Source: Bacteroides sp.
GTDB lineage: Bacteria; Bacteroidota; Bacteroidia; Bacteroidales; Bacteroidaceae
Reading direction: 5' to 3'
DNA: 64,000 bases
Assembly: GCA_021202275.1 (NCBI GenBank)
Contig: JAJQDI010000015.1
Location: 162,637 to 226,636, forward strand
Shown here: positions 10,780 through 19,033 of the stretch, one piece after another
How positions within the stretch are numbered: position 1 is the first letter of the stretch
How the letters are laid out: every line of letters begins with the position of its first letter
The notes under the pieces: generated by a model
The model's database searches: none
Told to the model about the DNA's origin: nothing
What the model saw: only the letters and a program-made list of their open reading frames with translations
Made by a program: the position numbers and the translations under genes

Positions 10780-11325
10780 ACAGATGTCCGTACATACCAG
10801 AGAGTATAAAAATATAAAGAGAATATATCCAGTCTCTGTTTATGACATTCCACAGTGAGTGCATGATAGTGAACACTGACTTTATAAGAGTAAAAGAATC
10901 ACAGGTTGGGATCTGTGTACCGCCCAACGGTGGGCTGGAACAGGGTACAATAACCATGAGGAAACCCTATGGAATCCTATCCTGTAGTACAATACAGAGA
11001 TTCCTTTGAAACCTGAATAGTCCTGAGAAGTTACTTCGGATATACCTTCTTTATTTTGCGAGGCAAAAATAAAAATGTTATTATCAGAACAGTTTCAGTA
11101 ACCAATCCGACCCGATTTGTCAACCACTTCACTCCGGAATGGTTACTATCAGGTCAGTCCGGTTGTGCGGCTTTTTTACAGGCTCATTCACTGAATGAAC
11201 AAAAATGTAACATTGAGTTATTTTGTTGGACGTATATCGCGGAGACGCACACCGTGCGTCTCTACAGGCCAATTAGACACTGCCAGGGATCTATTTGTTT
11301 ATCCAATATATCTCTGATCCTCCAC
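10780..11325. other. Noncoding region downstream of mazG
   Basis: About 550 bases without a supportable gene; the open frames here are short and lack start signals. The only recognisable element is one copy of the 21-bp GAGACG palindrome at 11242-11262. Confidence 0.5.
11242..11262. repeat. GAGACGCAC palindromic repeat, copy 1
   Basis: GAGACGCAC-ACC-GTGCGTCTC, a 9-bp perfect stem with a 3-base centre, flanked by CGCG on the left and TACAGGCC on the right. Four further copies occur at 32681, 32840, 56439 and 56558. This copy is unpaired and has ACC rather than GCC or GGC at its centre. Confidence 0.85.
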
Positions 11326-11361
11326 AAAAAAAGAGTTGCCCGGTTGGAGCAACTCTTTTTC
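11326..11361. terminator. Bidirectional terminator between mazG side and the Spy-like gene
   Basis: AAGAGTTGC pairs with GCAACTCTT around a 9-base loop. It is flanked by A-run and T-run, so it can work on either strand; it lies 27 bases past the stop of the minus-strand Spy/CpxP-like gene. Confidence 0.85.
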
Positions 11362-11387
11362 CTATATCATATGCAGAAGAACCGGAT

Positions 11388-11864
11388 CTATTTTCTTCCT
11401 TTTCTCTGTTCCTGCTGCCTGGGCTGTTGCTGGATACCTTTCAGGATCTCTCTGTGAAAACGCATTTCCGCTCTGCGCACCTGATAGATCTTCTGATAGG
11501 ACAATATCCCCTTGAATGTATCAATATAGCTCTTTTCCAATTCTTCCGAAGCCATACGGAGATCGATGATTCCCCGGAGGATGTTCTCATACTCCGCTTC
11601 AGAGAGATTTTCCTGTTTGCCTTTCTGCATCAGTTTCAAAGATTTGTCTGTCAACTCTTTCTTCTTATCCTGCAATTCAAAGTACAAAGGGAAAAACCGA
11701 TCCGCCTCTTCGCGGGTCAGCCCGGCCTTCTCTGTGATAAACTCTTTCTGTTTTTCACGGAATTCCTGAGGATTCAGGTGCTGATTCCATCCGTCAAAAG
11801 CCCATATCCCCGGCACCATAGCGAAAACCAGGGAAAATAATAGGATTATTCTTCTCAATTCCAT
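11388..11864 (-). CDS. Spy/CpxP-like periplasmic helical protein
   Basis: A 158-residue secreted protein: signal peptide of about 22 residues (ending GIWAF), then an almost entirely helical, charged body with LTREEADRFFPLYFELQDKKKEL, the pattern of Bacteroidales proteins related to the Spy/CpxP LTXXQ fold, and a Gln/Arg/Lys-rich tail. Spy and CpxP bind unfolded proteins or modulate envelope-stress signalling. It is the last gene of a minus-strand cluster with an ECF sigma factor and an anti-sigma-like protein, 18 bases after the latter, which supports an envelope-stress role. It ends in TAG with TGA seven codons on. Family assignment is by fold pattern and context, not by a decisive motif. 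Confidence 0.7.
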   Translation of the reverse strand: MELRRIILLFSLVFAMVPGIWAFDGWNQHLNPQEFREKQKEFITEKAGLTREEADRFFPLYFELQDKKKELTDKSLKLMQKGKQENLSEAEYENILRGIIDLRMASEELEKSYIDTFKGILSYQKIYQVRRAEMRFHREILKGIQQQPRQQEQRKGRK

Positions 11865-11882
11865 CTGTTAACCAGGTTGTTT

Positions 11883-12254
11883 TTAGTCCAAACTCGCATC
11901 CGAAAGATACATATACAATGAATAGTCGTCCAGCATAGAGCTATTGACCGCTTCATGGATATATTCATCCGAAATCATTTCCAATTCTGCCTCTGAGACC
12001 ATACGGTCATCCATCGGACCAGGATCCGTAGAAGCCACACGTATAATAAGAGCCGCTCCCACAAACATAGCAGCCATATAAGTCCAGGGTTTCACCTTGT
12101 CCCACAGGCTCACTGTCTTTTGCTTGAAGGCAGGCTTCTCCTTCTCCGGCAAGCGATCCATCACCTGCATAGTGAGGTTCTCAAAGTAGCCCTCGGGCAC
12201 TTTAAAGGCATTACCTGTGCCCACTTTCCTTAAAACGTTGTCCTCTTCTTTCAT
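11883..12254 (-). CDS. Small single-pass membrane protein, putative anti-sigma factor
   Basis: A 123-residue protein with a cytoplasmic N-terminal part (FKVPEGYFENLTMQVMDRLPE), one transmembrane segment around residues 58-70 (YMAAMFVGAALIIRVA) and an acidic periplasmic tail of about 50 residues. The VPEGYFENL motif is common in small proteins encoded next to Bacteroidales ECF sigma factors. Position after the sigma gene and before the Spy-like gene supports a role in holding the sigma factor inactive, but there is no classical zinc-binding anti-sigma motif (HxxxCxxC). A 300-base gap separates it from the sigma gene, so it may have a separate promoter. Confidence 0.7.
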   Translation of the reverse strand: MKEEDNVLRKVGTGNAFKVPEGYFENLTMQVMDRLPEKEKPAFKQKTVSLWDKVKPWTYMAAMFVGAALIIRVASTDPGPMDDRMVSEAELEMISDEYIHEAVNSSMLDDYSLYMYLSDASLD

Positions 12255-12554
12255 TTGTTCTTCTCCTCTCTATCACATTAGACGCTTTTCAATAAAAAGG
12301 TTTAAATCCCATTCGATTTTTATCTATCTCCTGACTTTTTGTCTATTTATCGGGTATATACAACCGTCAGGCTTACTGAATCAAATAATAATCCTTCGTT
12401 GCTGGTCCATACCGTTCTCCGACCAATAAAACTCTGCCCAACAACCCATTAACACATTTACATTCTTCTTTTCCCATGCTCTTTCCAGTACAATTCCCCA
12501 CCAGATAAGGCTATAAAAAATCGTACATCGTAAATCTGTACATCGTAAATCCCT
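12255..12554. other. Gap inside the sigma/anti-sigma cluster with a TACGAT repeat end
   Basis: 300 noncoding bases between the sigma and anti-sigma-like genes. At 12526-12553 it carries a TACGAT-family repeat (ATCGTACATCGTAAATC and a second ATCGTAAATC), which begins four bases past the TGA stop of the sigma gene. The rest shows no gene. Confidence 0.6.
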
Positions 12555-13106
12555 TCATTCTTCCTCTGTCAGCACCTTCTCTATTTTCTTCACGGCATGA
12601 TGATAAGAAGCCTTCAGGGCCCCTACGGAAGTTCCCAGGATCTCAGAGATCTCCTCATACTTCATTTCCTGGTAATATTTCAGATTAAATACGATCCGTT
12701 GTTTCTCCGGAAGCGTAAGAAGTGCTTTCTGAAGCAACAACTGCGCACGGTCGCCGGAGAAATATTCATCACTTTCCAGCCGGTGCAGGATATCCGCATC
12801 CGGATCGTCAATGGCTACTGTTTGCGTAGCCTTCTGCTTATTCAGAAAAGTAATGGATTCGTTCATCGCGATCCGGTAGAGCCAGGTAGACAATTTGGCC
12901 TCGGCCCGGAAGTAATCGATATTCAGCCATGCTTTAATGAAAGTGTTCTGGAGTATATCATTCGCATCTTCATGGCTGAGTACCAGACGACGGATCTGCC
13001 AGTAGAGTTGTTCGCTGTATTGAGCGACAATCTTCTCAAATCCTTTTCGTTGGGTACTCTCCTCCTGAAGAAGTGCCAGTACTTCACGTTCATTATAAGG
13101 GTCCAT
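12555..13106 (-). CDS. ECF-family RNA polymerase sigma factor
   Basis: A 183-residue sigma-70 family protein of the extracytoplasmic-function type. Region 2 is seen at about residues 22-90 (HEDANDILQNTFIKAWLNIDYF, then LSTWLYRIAMNE) and region 4 at 125-180 (LPEKQRIVFNLKYYQEMKYEEISEILG, then a helix-turn-helix ending KKIEKVL). It would direct RNA polymerase to envelope-stress promoters. Its first 14 bases overlap the end of the L,D-transpeptidase gene, so the two are translationally linked. The downstream anti-sigma-like and Spy-like genes are the likely negative regulator and a target. Confidence 0.93.
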   Translation of the reverse strand: MDPYNEREVLALLQEESTQRKGFEKIVAQYSEQLYWQIRRLVLSHEDANDILQNTFIKAWLNIDYFRAEAKLSTWLYRIAMNESITFLNKQKATQTVAIDDPDADILHRLESDEYFSGDRAQLLLQKALLTLPEKQRIVFNLKYYQEMKYEEISEILGTSVGALKASYHHAVKKIEKVLTEEE

Positions 13107-14940
13107 AAAAAGCCTCGTTCGTATTAATGGGGTTCAACTCGTCAAGTGCCCTCAGCAAAGGCGGATCGTATGCATACGGATCATCCGCGTAAGCAAGTTC
13201 GCCGGCAGCAGAGAAATAAACGGTGTGATAATCCAGGAAAAGAGGTATATGTTCCTTCAGGTTATGCTGTTTCAGTTCCTGATATTCCTCTTTGGCTATC
13301 AACTCCTTTCCTTTTTCACTGACAGGCGGTATATCCATAGCGGCCCGTATGCGATCTTCCAACACCTCGTCTGGTTCTTTCAACAGGAACAGGGCAAAAT
13401 CCAGCGGTTTTTCCAACCGTACACAACCGTGACTAACTGCCCGGTTGGTATTCATAAAAGCCCAACGCGAAGGTGTATCATGCAAATATACGGCAAAATT
13501 ATTAGGAAAACGAAAAATAATCCGTCCTAATGAATTGCCCTCTCTGTTATCCTGCTTCACCGTGAAAGGTACTCCTCCCCGATAATCGGACCAGTTGACC
13601 TGATGCGGATCTACCTCCGTGCCACTGCTATCATATATCCGCAACCTGTTTTTACGGAAATAGGCACTGTCCTGCCGGTAGGCAGGGATCATCTCCCGCC
13701 GAATGATACTTTGCGGAACATTCCAGTACGGATTCAGTTCTACGTAGTTGATCCGACTCGAAAGCAAAGGGGTCTTGTTGCGCCTGGTTCCGCAACAGAT
13801 CCGCATCTCCAGCACCGAGTCTGTCTCCTCATTCACTGCCTGTAACATAAAAGCAGCCACATTGGCAATCACGTATTTGCTTCCTTTTTCTTCGGCGTAT
13901 TGCCAGCGCGCCCGTTCGAGATTGCTACGGATCCGGTCTTTATAGTGTTGCAAAGGACGGTTGAGATAACGAAGGGTGAATGTATCTACGGAATTATCTT
14001 CGGGAAGAAGGTTCTTCACACGAAAACGGTTCACCGCCTGTAGCAGTTCCGGTGTAAGAGTAACGAAAGAAGCAGCCTCTGCCTCCCGGTCCAGTTCACC
14101 GGTGATCTGTAGCCTGTGAGCGACCCGGGGCAATAGCCAGTGAGAAGCCCCCTCCCTGATGAGCGTATCACCGATCAGAGGAATTTCCTCCCAGGAAACA
14201 TCGCCCACCGCATTCAGATCGGCCCATTCCTGCTGCAGGCTGCGGTAATACGCAGAAGAAGGTTCCAGGGTTGCCCAGAAATCAGAGTTTTCCCGGGTAA
14301 AGCGTTGCAAAAGTTCCGCTGCAAAAGAGGCATCCGCTCTTTTCAAAGGAATATTGTGCAAAGCAAGCATCTTTCTTTTACCCTCTGCCAAAGGTATGTT
14401 ACAGCCCTGCAGGTCTGTCTCTTCCTCCAGATAGTTCATTACCTCATGCGCGTCAACAAACCCATATTCCATGCCGGTGGTGTATACGACCAGCGCTTTC
14501 GTCAGCCCTGCTTCCAGACGGATCAGCAGATCATGGATATGCTCTCCGTCTGTCAGAGACATCCGGCAGAGATGATCCCAGTCGTTGCGGAGGGCCCGCG
14601 CCGCGAAATAATCCGGATCCAGGCCATGCCGGTCGCAGTTTTCCAGACGCCGCAACAGAGAATCCGCCCGGGCCACCCCCTGAGGAGAAAGCCACAGGAA
14701 AGCCCCGCCGCCGCTGTAGTACTCTACAATCACAGAATCATCCGGCATCGGATCATTCTCCGGAAAAACAGCCAGAACCCGCCGACGAACGCTATCCGCG
14801 GAGACCCGCAATTCGGGTACGGACAAGCGGTGATAAGAAGAGAGAGAAAAATCGTCGGGAAGCCCCGCCTTATCCCTCTTACAGGACACGCACCCCCCAA
14901 CCACACATACCAGATAAAGTAAAAAGTGTTTTGTGTTCAT
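13093..14940 (-). CDS. YcbB-like L,D-transpeptidase, probable lipoprotein
   Basis: A 615-residue envelope enzyme that would form 3-3 cross-links in peptidoglycan or attach proteins to it. The N-terminus is a signal sequence followed by GGCVSC; either Cys could be the acylated residue. The long middle region corresponds to the scaffold domain and peptidoglycan-binding-like segment of YcbB-type enzymes (AVNRFRVKNLLPEDNSVD near 290-310). The catalytic YkuD domain contains SHGCVRL with His504 and nucleophile Cys506. A full promoter lies 57 bases upstream. It is the first gene of the cluster with the ECF sigma factor, which suggests cell-wall stress control, though the sigma gene could also have its own promoter inside this gene. 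Confidence 0.92.
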   Translation of the reverse strand: MNTKHFLLYLVCVVGGCVSCKRDKAGLPDDFSLSSYHRLSVPELRVSADSVRRRVLAVFPENDPMPDDSVIVEYYSGGGAFLWLSPQGVARADSLLRRLENCDRHGLDPDYFAARALRNDWDHLCRMSLTDGEHIHDLLIRLEAGLTKALVVYTTGMEYGFVDAHEVMNYLEEETDLQGCNIPLAEGKRKMLALHNIPLKRADASFAAELLQRFTRENSDFWATLEPSSAYYRSLQQEWADLNAVGDVSWEEIPLIGDTLIREGASHWLLPRVAHRLQITGELDREAEAASFVTLTPELLQAVNRFRVKNLLPEDNSVDTFTLRYLNRPLQHYKDRIRSNLERARWQYAEEKGSKYVIANVAAFMLQAVNEETDSVLEMRICCGTRRNKTPLLSSRINYVELNPYWNVPQSIIRREMIPAYRQDSAYFRKNRLRIYDSSGTEVDPHQVNWSDYRGGVPFTVKQDNREGNSLGRIIFRFPNNFAVYLHDTPSRWAFMNTNRAVSHGCVRLEKPLDFALFLLKEPDEVLEDRIRAAMDIPPVSEKGKELIAKEEYQELKQHNLKEHIPLFLDYHTVYFSAAGELAYADDPYAYDPPLLRALDELNPINTNEAFYGPL

Positions 14941-14996
14941 TGCTCTATATAACTACGGTGGACAGATAAACGCTGTTCTGTCTGACATACACCGTA

Positions 14997-15027
14997 CAAA
15001 TATAGGTCTTCCTCTATTACCTGCAAA
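14997..15027 (-). promoter_or_regulatory. Full Bacteroidales promoter for the L,D-transpeptidase cluster
   Basis: Minus strand: TTTG at 15027-15024, 19-base spacer, TATATTTG at 15004-14997. A good match to TTTG-N19-21-TAnnTTTG, 57 bases upstream of the ATG. Confidence 0.8.
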
Positions 15028-15046
15028 AAATAGTTCTCTAAAACTT

Positions 15047-15089
15047 AGAGCCTGTCTACATTTTTTCCCGGAAAACGGAAACAGGCTCT
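15047..15089 (-). terminator. Hairpin after rnz, probable terminator
   Basis: AGAGCCTGT pairs with ACAGGCTCT around a 25-base loop that itself contains CCCGGAAAACGG. On the minus strand it starts right after the rnz stop and is followed by TAAGTTTTAG, a weak T-rich tail. Confidence 0.6.
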
Positions 15090-15091
15090 TA

Positions 15092-16006
15092 TCAAACATC
15101 TATACAAAGCATCTCTTTCGCGAGTATCGTCTCGGGAAATACGCGTTGTGCTTCTCTGAGCAAAAGTTGTTCATCCTCATACCGTGCCGAGAAATGCCCG
15201 ATCATCAATCGCTTCACCCCGGCCAGCGCGGCAATCTGCCCGGCCTGTTCGGCAGTGGTATGGAACGTCTCTCCGGCCCGTACCTGATCGCCAGCGGAGA
15301 AGGTAGCTTCATGAAAGAGCAGATCCACGCCACGGATAGCAGGAACCAGACTTTCGTCGTAGATGGTATCCGAGCAGTAGGCATAGCTCCGCGCAGGTTC
15401 GGCCGGACGGGTCAGCCTGTGGTTAGGCACCACCACTCCGTCGGAAGTGATGAAATCCTCCCCCTGCTTGATGCGGTTCATATCATACACAGGCACTTTA
15501 TAGAAGTCCGTCATGTCCCGGATAATATGACGGGGACGCGGCTTCTCAGCGATCAGGAACCCGCAACAGGGGATACGATGACGCAAAGGGATCGTAGTGA
15601 CCGTCAGAGAGCGGTCTTCATAGATCACTGACGGCGCATGCGTGTCAAAGACATGAAAGATCACCCGATAAGACATCATCCGGCAGAAATAATTGAGCCA
15701 GGGAGTCATCAGTTCCTCCAATCCCTGTGGAGAGTGAATATGCAGATCGGCCGTCCGTTTGAGCAAACCGAAAGTGGAAATGAGTCCGGGTAAACCAAAG
15801 CAATGATCTCCGTGAAGATGAGAAATAAATATATGATTGAGCCGGGAAAACTTCAGATGAGTCTTACGCAACTGGATCTGTGCTCCCTCTCCGCAATCAA
15901 TCATAAACAATTTCTCCCGCAGATGCACCACCTGTGTGGTAGAAAAGTGGCGGGTGGTAGGCAGGGCCGATCCACAACCCAATATATGTACTTCAAATTT
16001 CTCCAT
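15092..16006 (-). CDS. rnz: Ribonuclease Z (tRNA 3' endonuclease)
   Basis: A 304-residue short-form RNase Z that removes the 3' trailer from tRNA precursors. It is a metallo-beta-lactamase-fold enzyme: SHLHGDH at residues 62-68 supplies zinc ligands, further ligands are in YCSDT (near 215) and the IGHFSARY motif (near 270). The N-terminal GCGSALPTTRHFSTTQ is characteristic of the family and distinguishes it from other hydrolases of the fold. Length is standard. It is monocistronic, divergent from the Gfo/Idh/MocA gene, with a -7 box TATCTTTG 21 bases upstream. Confidence 0.97.
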   Translation of the reverse strand: MEKFEVHILGCGSALPTTRHFSTTQVVHLREKLFMIDCGEGAQIQLRKTHLKFSRLNHIFISHLHGDHCFGLPGLISTFGLLKRTADLHIHSPQGLEELMTPWLNYFCRMMSYRVIFHVFDTHAPSVIYEDRSLTVTTIPLRHRIPCCGFLIAEKPRPRHIIRDMTDFYKVPVYDMNRIKQGEDFITSDGVVVPNHRLTRPAEPARSYAYCSDTIYDESLVPAIRGVDLLFHEATFSAGDQVRAGETFHTTAEQAGQIAALAGVKRLMIGHFSARYEDEQLLLREAQRVFPETILAKEMLCIDV

Positions 16007-16026
16007 GGATATGTATTAAACGAAAA

Positions 16027-16034
16027 CAAAGATA
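16027..16034 (-). promoter_or_regulatory. -7 box TATCTTTG for rnz
   Basis: Minus-strand TATCTTTG, 21 bases upstream of the rnz ATG. Confidence 0.55.
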
Positions 16035-16185
16035 ATCCTTTTCAAACACAAAAGAAACATAAGTTGTTTTTCTACACAAGGGTGCCCTCCATATAGCCCT
16101 CCTTCTTATCTATATATCGCATCGTTACCATGTATGCGAAACAACTTGAAGTCTCTATCTGTTTCCAATTTCAAAAGAGTATCCT

Positions 16186-16193
16186 TATATTTG
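16186..16193 (+). promoter_or_regulatory. -7 box TATATTTG for the oxidoreductase gene
   Basis: TATATTTG lies 20 bases before the ATG at 16213, with TTTC rather than TTTG near -33. Confidence 0.6.
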
Positions 16194-16212
16194 CAACAGA
16201 ACAAAAGAACGT

Positions 16213-17202
16213 ATGGAATACAAAGCAATCAAATGGGGATTTATCGGTTGTGGAGACGTGACCGAACACAAAAGCGGACCGGCCTTCCGCAAAGTCGAAG
16301 GTTCGGACGTAGTAGCAGTCATGTGCCGGAATATAGAGAAAGCCAAGGCATATGCCGAAAGAAAAGGAATAGCCCGGTGGTACGATGATGCACAGGAACT
16401 GATAGATGATCCGGAGGTCAACGCGGTATATATTGCCACTCCTCCGTCGTCGCATGCCACGTACGCGATCATGGCCATGAAGGCTGGAAAACCGGTATAC
16501 ATCGAAAAGCCTCTGGCAGCCACATACGAAGACTGTACACGCATCAACCGTGTAGCCAATGAAACAGGGGTACCCTGCTTTGTGGCCTATTACCGGAGGT
16601 ATCTGCCCTATTTCCTTAAAGTCAAAGAACTGGTGCGGGAAGAGAAGAAGATCGGCCAGATCGTACAGGTACAGATCTGCCTGGCTCAACCCCCTTCGGA
16701 AGCGGATAAAGACAAAGAAAATCAACCCTGGCGCCTGCAGGCGGATATCGCGGGAGGAGGATTGTTCTACGACCCGGCTCCCCATCAGTTCGACTTTCTT
16801 CAGGATCTTCTGGGATATATCTTAGAAGCATCGGGATATACGGGCAATCGCGGCGGTTTGTATGAAGTGGAAGACACGGTCAGCGCTTGTTTCCAATTCG
16901 AAGACGGACTCACGGGAAGCGGATCGTGGAGTTTTGTTGCGCATGAATCTGCCCGGGAAGACCGCATCGAGCTGATCGGGACCCGGGGAAAACTAAGTTT
17001 CTCGACTTTCTCTTTCGAACCCATTGTGACAGAAACCTCCCAGGGAGTGGAAGAATATGTGATCGGCAACCCCGAACACATCCAACACCCCATGATACAA
17101 GCAGTAGTGGAACACCTGCAGGGCAAAGGTGTATGCACCAGTGACAGCGAAAGTGCTACCGCCACCAACTGGGTAATGGACAGGATATTGGGAAAGATCT
17201 GA
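16213..17202 (+). CDS. Gfo/Idh/MocA family NAD(P)-dependent oxidoreductase
   Basis: A 329-residue cytosolic dehydrogenase. The N-terminal Rossmann domain has GFIGCGDV at residues 9-16 for the dinucleotide; the signature EKP at 98-100 supplies the conserved Lys used in the family. The C-terminal alpha/beta domain (PWRLQADIAGGGLFYDPAPHQFDFL region) holds the substrate-side Asp/His pair. Members act on sugars, inositols or related polyols. No Tat or Sec signal is present, unlike many Bacteroidales members, so the enzyme stays in the cytoplasm. Substrate cannot be inferred from the neighbours. It is monocistronic with its own promoter. Confidence 0.93.
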   Translation: MEYKAIKWGFIGCGDVTEHKSGPAFRKVEGSDVVAVMCRNIEKAKAYAERKGIARWYDDAQELIDDPEVNAVYIATPPSSHATYAIMAMKAGKPVYIEKPLAATYEDCTRINRVANETGVPCFVAYYRRYLPYFLKVKELVREEKKIGQIVQVQICLAQPPSEADKDKENQPWRLQADIAGGGLFYDPAPHQFDFLQDLLGYILEASGYTGNRGGLYEVEDTVSACFQFEDGLTGSGSWSFVAHESAREDRIELIGTRGKLSFSTFSFEPIVTETSQGVEEYVIGNPEHIQHPMIQAVVEHLQGKGVCTSDSESATATNWVMDRILGKI

Positions 17203-17564
17203 AAGAGGTACAATATATGGATGTACAACGGAAGATTTCTCTGTAGTTGACCGGTCAGATTTTCCGGATCGGAGAATATCATCCGAACGGAGGAGACCTG
17301 TTCAGAACAAGCCGGCCCTCCCTTATCCATAAGCAGACAACTTTCTCTGTATCTGTTGTCTGAATTCTGAACCTGCTTCCCAGGGTTAATCCAGGGAACC
17401 GCACGTTTCAAGACACCTACGATAAAACGACTCTTCTCTATGTATAACTTATCTATATTATTCCTTCCTATAGCACCCTACCAAACACTCTCTGTATACG
17501 ATTAACTCATTTTAACAATATCACATGCCACGTTCTTCCCAGTGGATGCGTCTTATAGACAAAC
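17203..17564. other. Intergenic region before the second ECF sigma gene, no gene seen
   Basis: 362 bases with no supportable frame, repeat or hairpin. The promoter of the downstream sigma gene should lie here, but no TAnnTTTG match is convincing. Confidence 0.45.
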
Positions 17565-18101
17565 ATGGAACTCAAACAGTTTAAAACAGAGATTCTCCCT
17601 TTACGCGACAGGCTGCTGCACCAGGCTTACAAACTGACAGGAAATACTCCTGACGCGGAAGACATTGTTCAGGAGGTGATACTGAAACTATGGAACATAC
17701 GCCACCAGCTGGCCGGGTACCGTAGTATCGAAGCACTGGCTATGACAATGACACGAAACCTGTCTATCGACCTGTTGAGAAGAGACAAAGGTGATCATCT
17801 TTCCTTAGAGCAGATTACCACAGCGAGTCCGGCAGTGGACCCGCAGCGGGAGTTGGAGAGAAAGGATGAGTTCCGTATGATCACAGAGATCATAGCTTCT
17901 CTGCCTACCGTGCAACAGACCATCATCCGCATGAAAGATATGGAGGGCTACGAAACGGAAGAGATCGCCGCCATCACCGGATGCCAGTCGGAAGCCATTC
18001 GCAGCAACCTGTCCAGGGCCCGGAAGAAAGTGAGAGAGGCTTATCTGAAAATGAAAGTTACACATACAGGAAATACATCATGGAATCGAAGCACAAATTA
18101 G
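17565..18101 (+). CDS. ECF-family RNA polymerase sigma factor (second)
   Basis: A 178-residue ECF sigma factor. Region 2 is visible at about residues 15-75 (NTPDAEDIVQEVILKLW, then MTRNLSIDLLRR) and region 4 at 110-165 (LPTVQQTIIRMKDMEGYETEEIAAITG, then RSNLSRARKKVREAY). It begins a four-gene plus-strand operon: sigma factor, anti-sigma-like gene, small secreted protein, outer-membrane barrel. Its last 22 bases overlap the next gene. The stop is TAG; length and the overlap show that TAG really terminates here, since readthrough would enter a different frame of the next gene. Confidence 0.93.
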   Translation: MELKQFKTEILPLRDRLLHQAYKLTGNTPDAEDIVQEVILKLWNIRHQLAGYRSIEALAMTMTRNLSIDLLRRDKGDHLSLEQITTASPAVDPQRELERKDEFRMITEIIASLPTVQQTIIRMKDMEGYETEEIAAITGCQSEAIRSNLSRARKKVREAYLKMKVTHTGNTSWNRSTN

Positions 18102-18526
18102 ATCAGCTGCTGGACCGGTACTTTGAAGGTCTCACCTCTTGTGAAGAAGAGCAGGAGATACGCCGCCTCTTCCATCAGGGAGAAGTACCGCAACACCTGG
18201 AGGTATATCGTTCCCTGTTTGCCTGGATAGAGGAAGAAAGCAGATCGGTACAGAAGGTCAGGTCCGGCACCGTTCCAGGCTAGACGACCACCGTACGAAG
18301 GCGTTTCCGCTTCTCTCCGGCTGTCGGAATTGCCGCAGGATTGATCCTGCTGTTGGGCATAGCAGGTGTATGGCAGATCCTGGGCCCGGCTACCCCGGAG
18401 AATTATGTGTGGATCGACGGAAAACGATATACAGACCAGGCAATGGTGCATCAACACGCCCGTGCGGCCTTCGAGGCGGTAAGTTTCAGTCAGGAAGATA
18501 TATTGTTTTCCTTGTTTGAAGAATAA
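18080..18526 (+). pseudogene. Anti-sigma-like membrane protein gene split by an in-frame TAG
   Basis: One continuous frame from the ATG at 18080 to TAA at 18524-18526 is broken only by TAG at 18281-18283 (codon 68 of 149). Before the stop is a helical, acidic cytoplasmic domain (LDQLLDRYFEGLTSCEEEQEIRRLF), common in proteins encoded next to Bacteroidales ECF sigma factors. After it come a basic stretch (TTVRRRFRFSP), a transmembrane segment (VGIAAGLILLLGIAGVW) and a periplasmic tail. Termination at TAG would leave a soluble 67-residue fragment, not membrane-tethered. The start overlaps the sigma gene by 22 bases. It may be a recent nonsense mutation, a readthrough site or a sequencing error; the conserved frame after the stop argues against long-standing decay. 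Confidence 0.8.
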
Positions 18527-18557
18527 CTCATGAAACGACAAACAAAATAAAAAAAGT

Positions 18558-19004
18558 ATGAATAGTCCGACACGCACCCTGCTCACCCTGCTCCTTCTCT
18601 TCACGTCCCTGGGTATCTATGCTCAGGAAGGGTTGGAGATTGCTTCCGTGTTCCGGAAATACGGAAAGCACAAAGGAGTAACCATGGTAGAGCTATCCAA
18701 CGAACTGGTGGATATGTACGAAATGGAACTTTACAAGAGTATCTCTTTCAAAGATGTTTCGGAGGCGCTTCCCTACATACAGGAATGTCTGGAAGCTGAT
18801 AAGCAGCAGGCCCGTAAGGTGAAAGAGGTGGTCGCGGGCGGAGAGGTCCAGTCGGGCTACTACCAGCTGCCGCAACAGAAAAAGGAGGTAAACCGTTTCA
18901 TCCTCTACCGTACCGGAAAGAAAAACTCCGCTACCCTGATCTATATCGAAGGGAAGCTCGAAGCAGACGACCTGGTTACCCTCCTGTTCCTGAGAAAAGA
19001 CTGA
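18558..19004 (+). CDS. Small secreted protein, DUF6108/DUF4252-like
   Basis: A 148-residue protein with a cleavable signal peptide (ending GIYAQ near residue 22). The mature part contains a KGVTMVELSNELVDMYEM segment and ends in EGKLEADDLVTLLFLRKD, a layout seen in small secreted proteins encoded with ECF sigma factors in Bacteroidales and annotated as DUF6108 or DUF4252. I recall the family only approximately. It is the third gene of the sigma operon (32 bases after the second, 30 before the fourth). The function is unknown; an envelope-sensing or target role is inferred from the operon. Confidence 0.75.
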   Translation: MNSPTRTLLTLLLLFTSLGIYAQEGLEIASVFRKYGKHKGVTMVELSNELVDMYEMELYKSISFKDVSEALPYIQECLEADKQQARKVKEVVAGGEVQSGYYQLPQQKKEVNRFILYRTGKKNSATLIYIEGKLEADDLVTLLFLRKD

Positions 19005-19033
19005 TATACATATTTAATAATTAAACAAAACTT

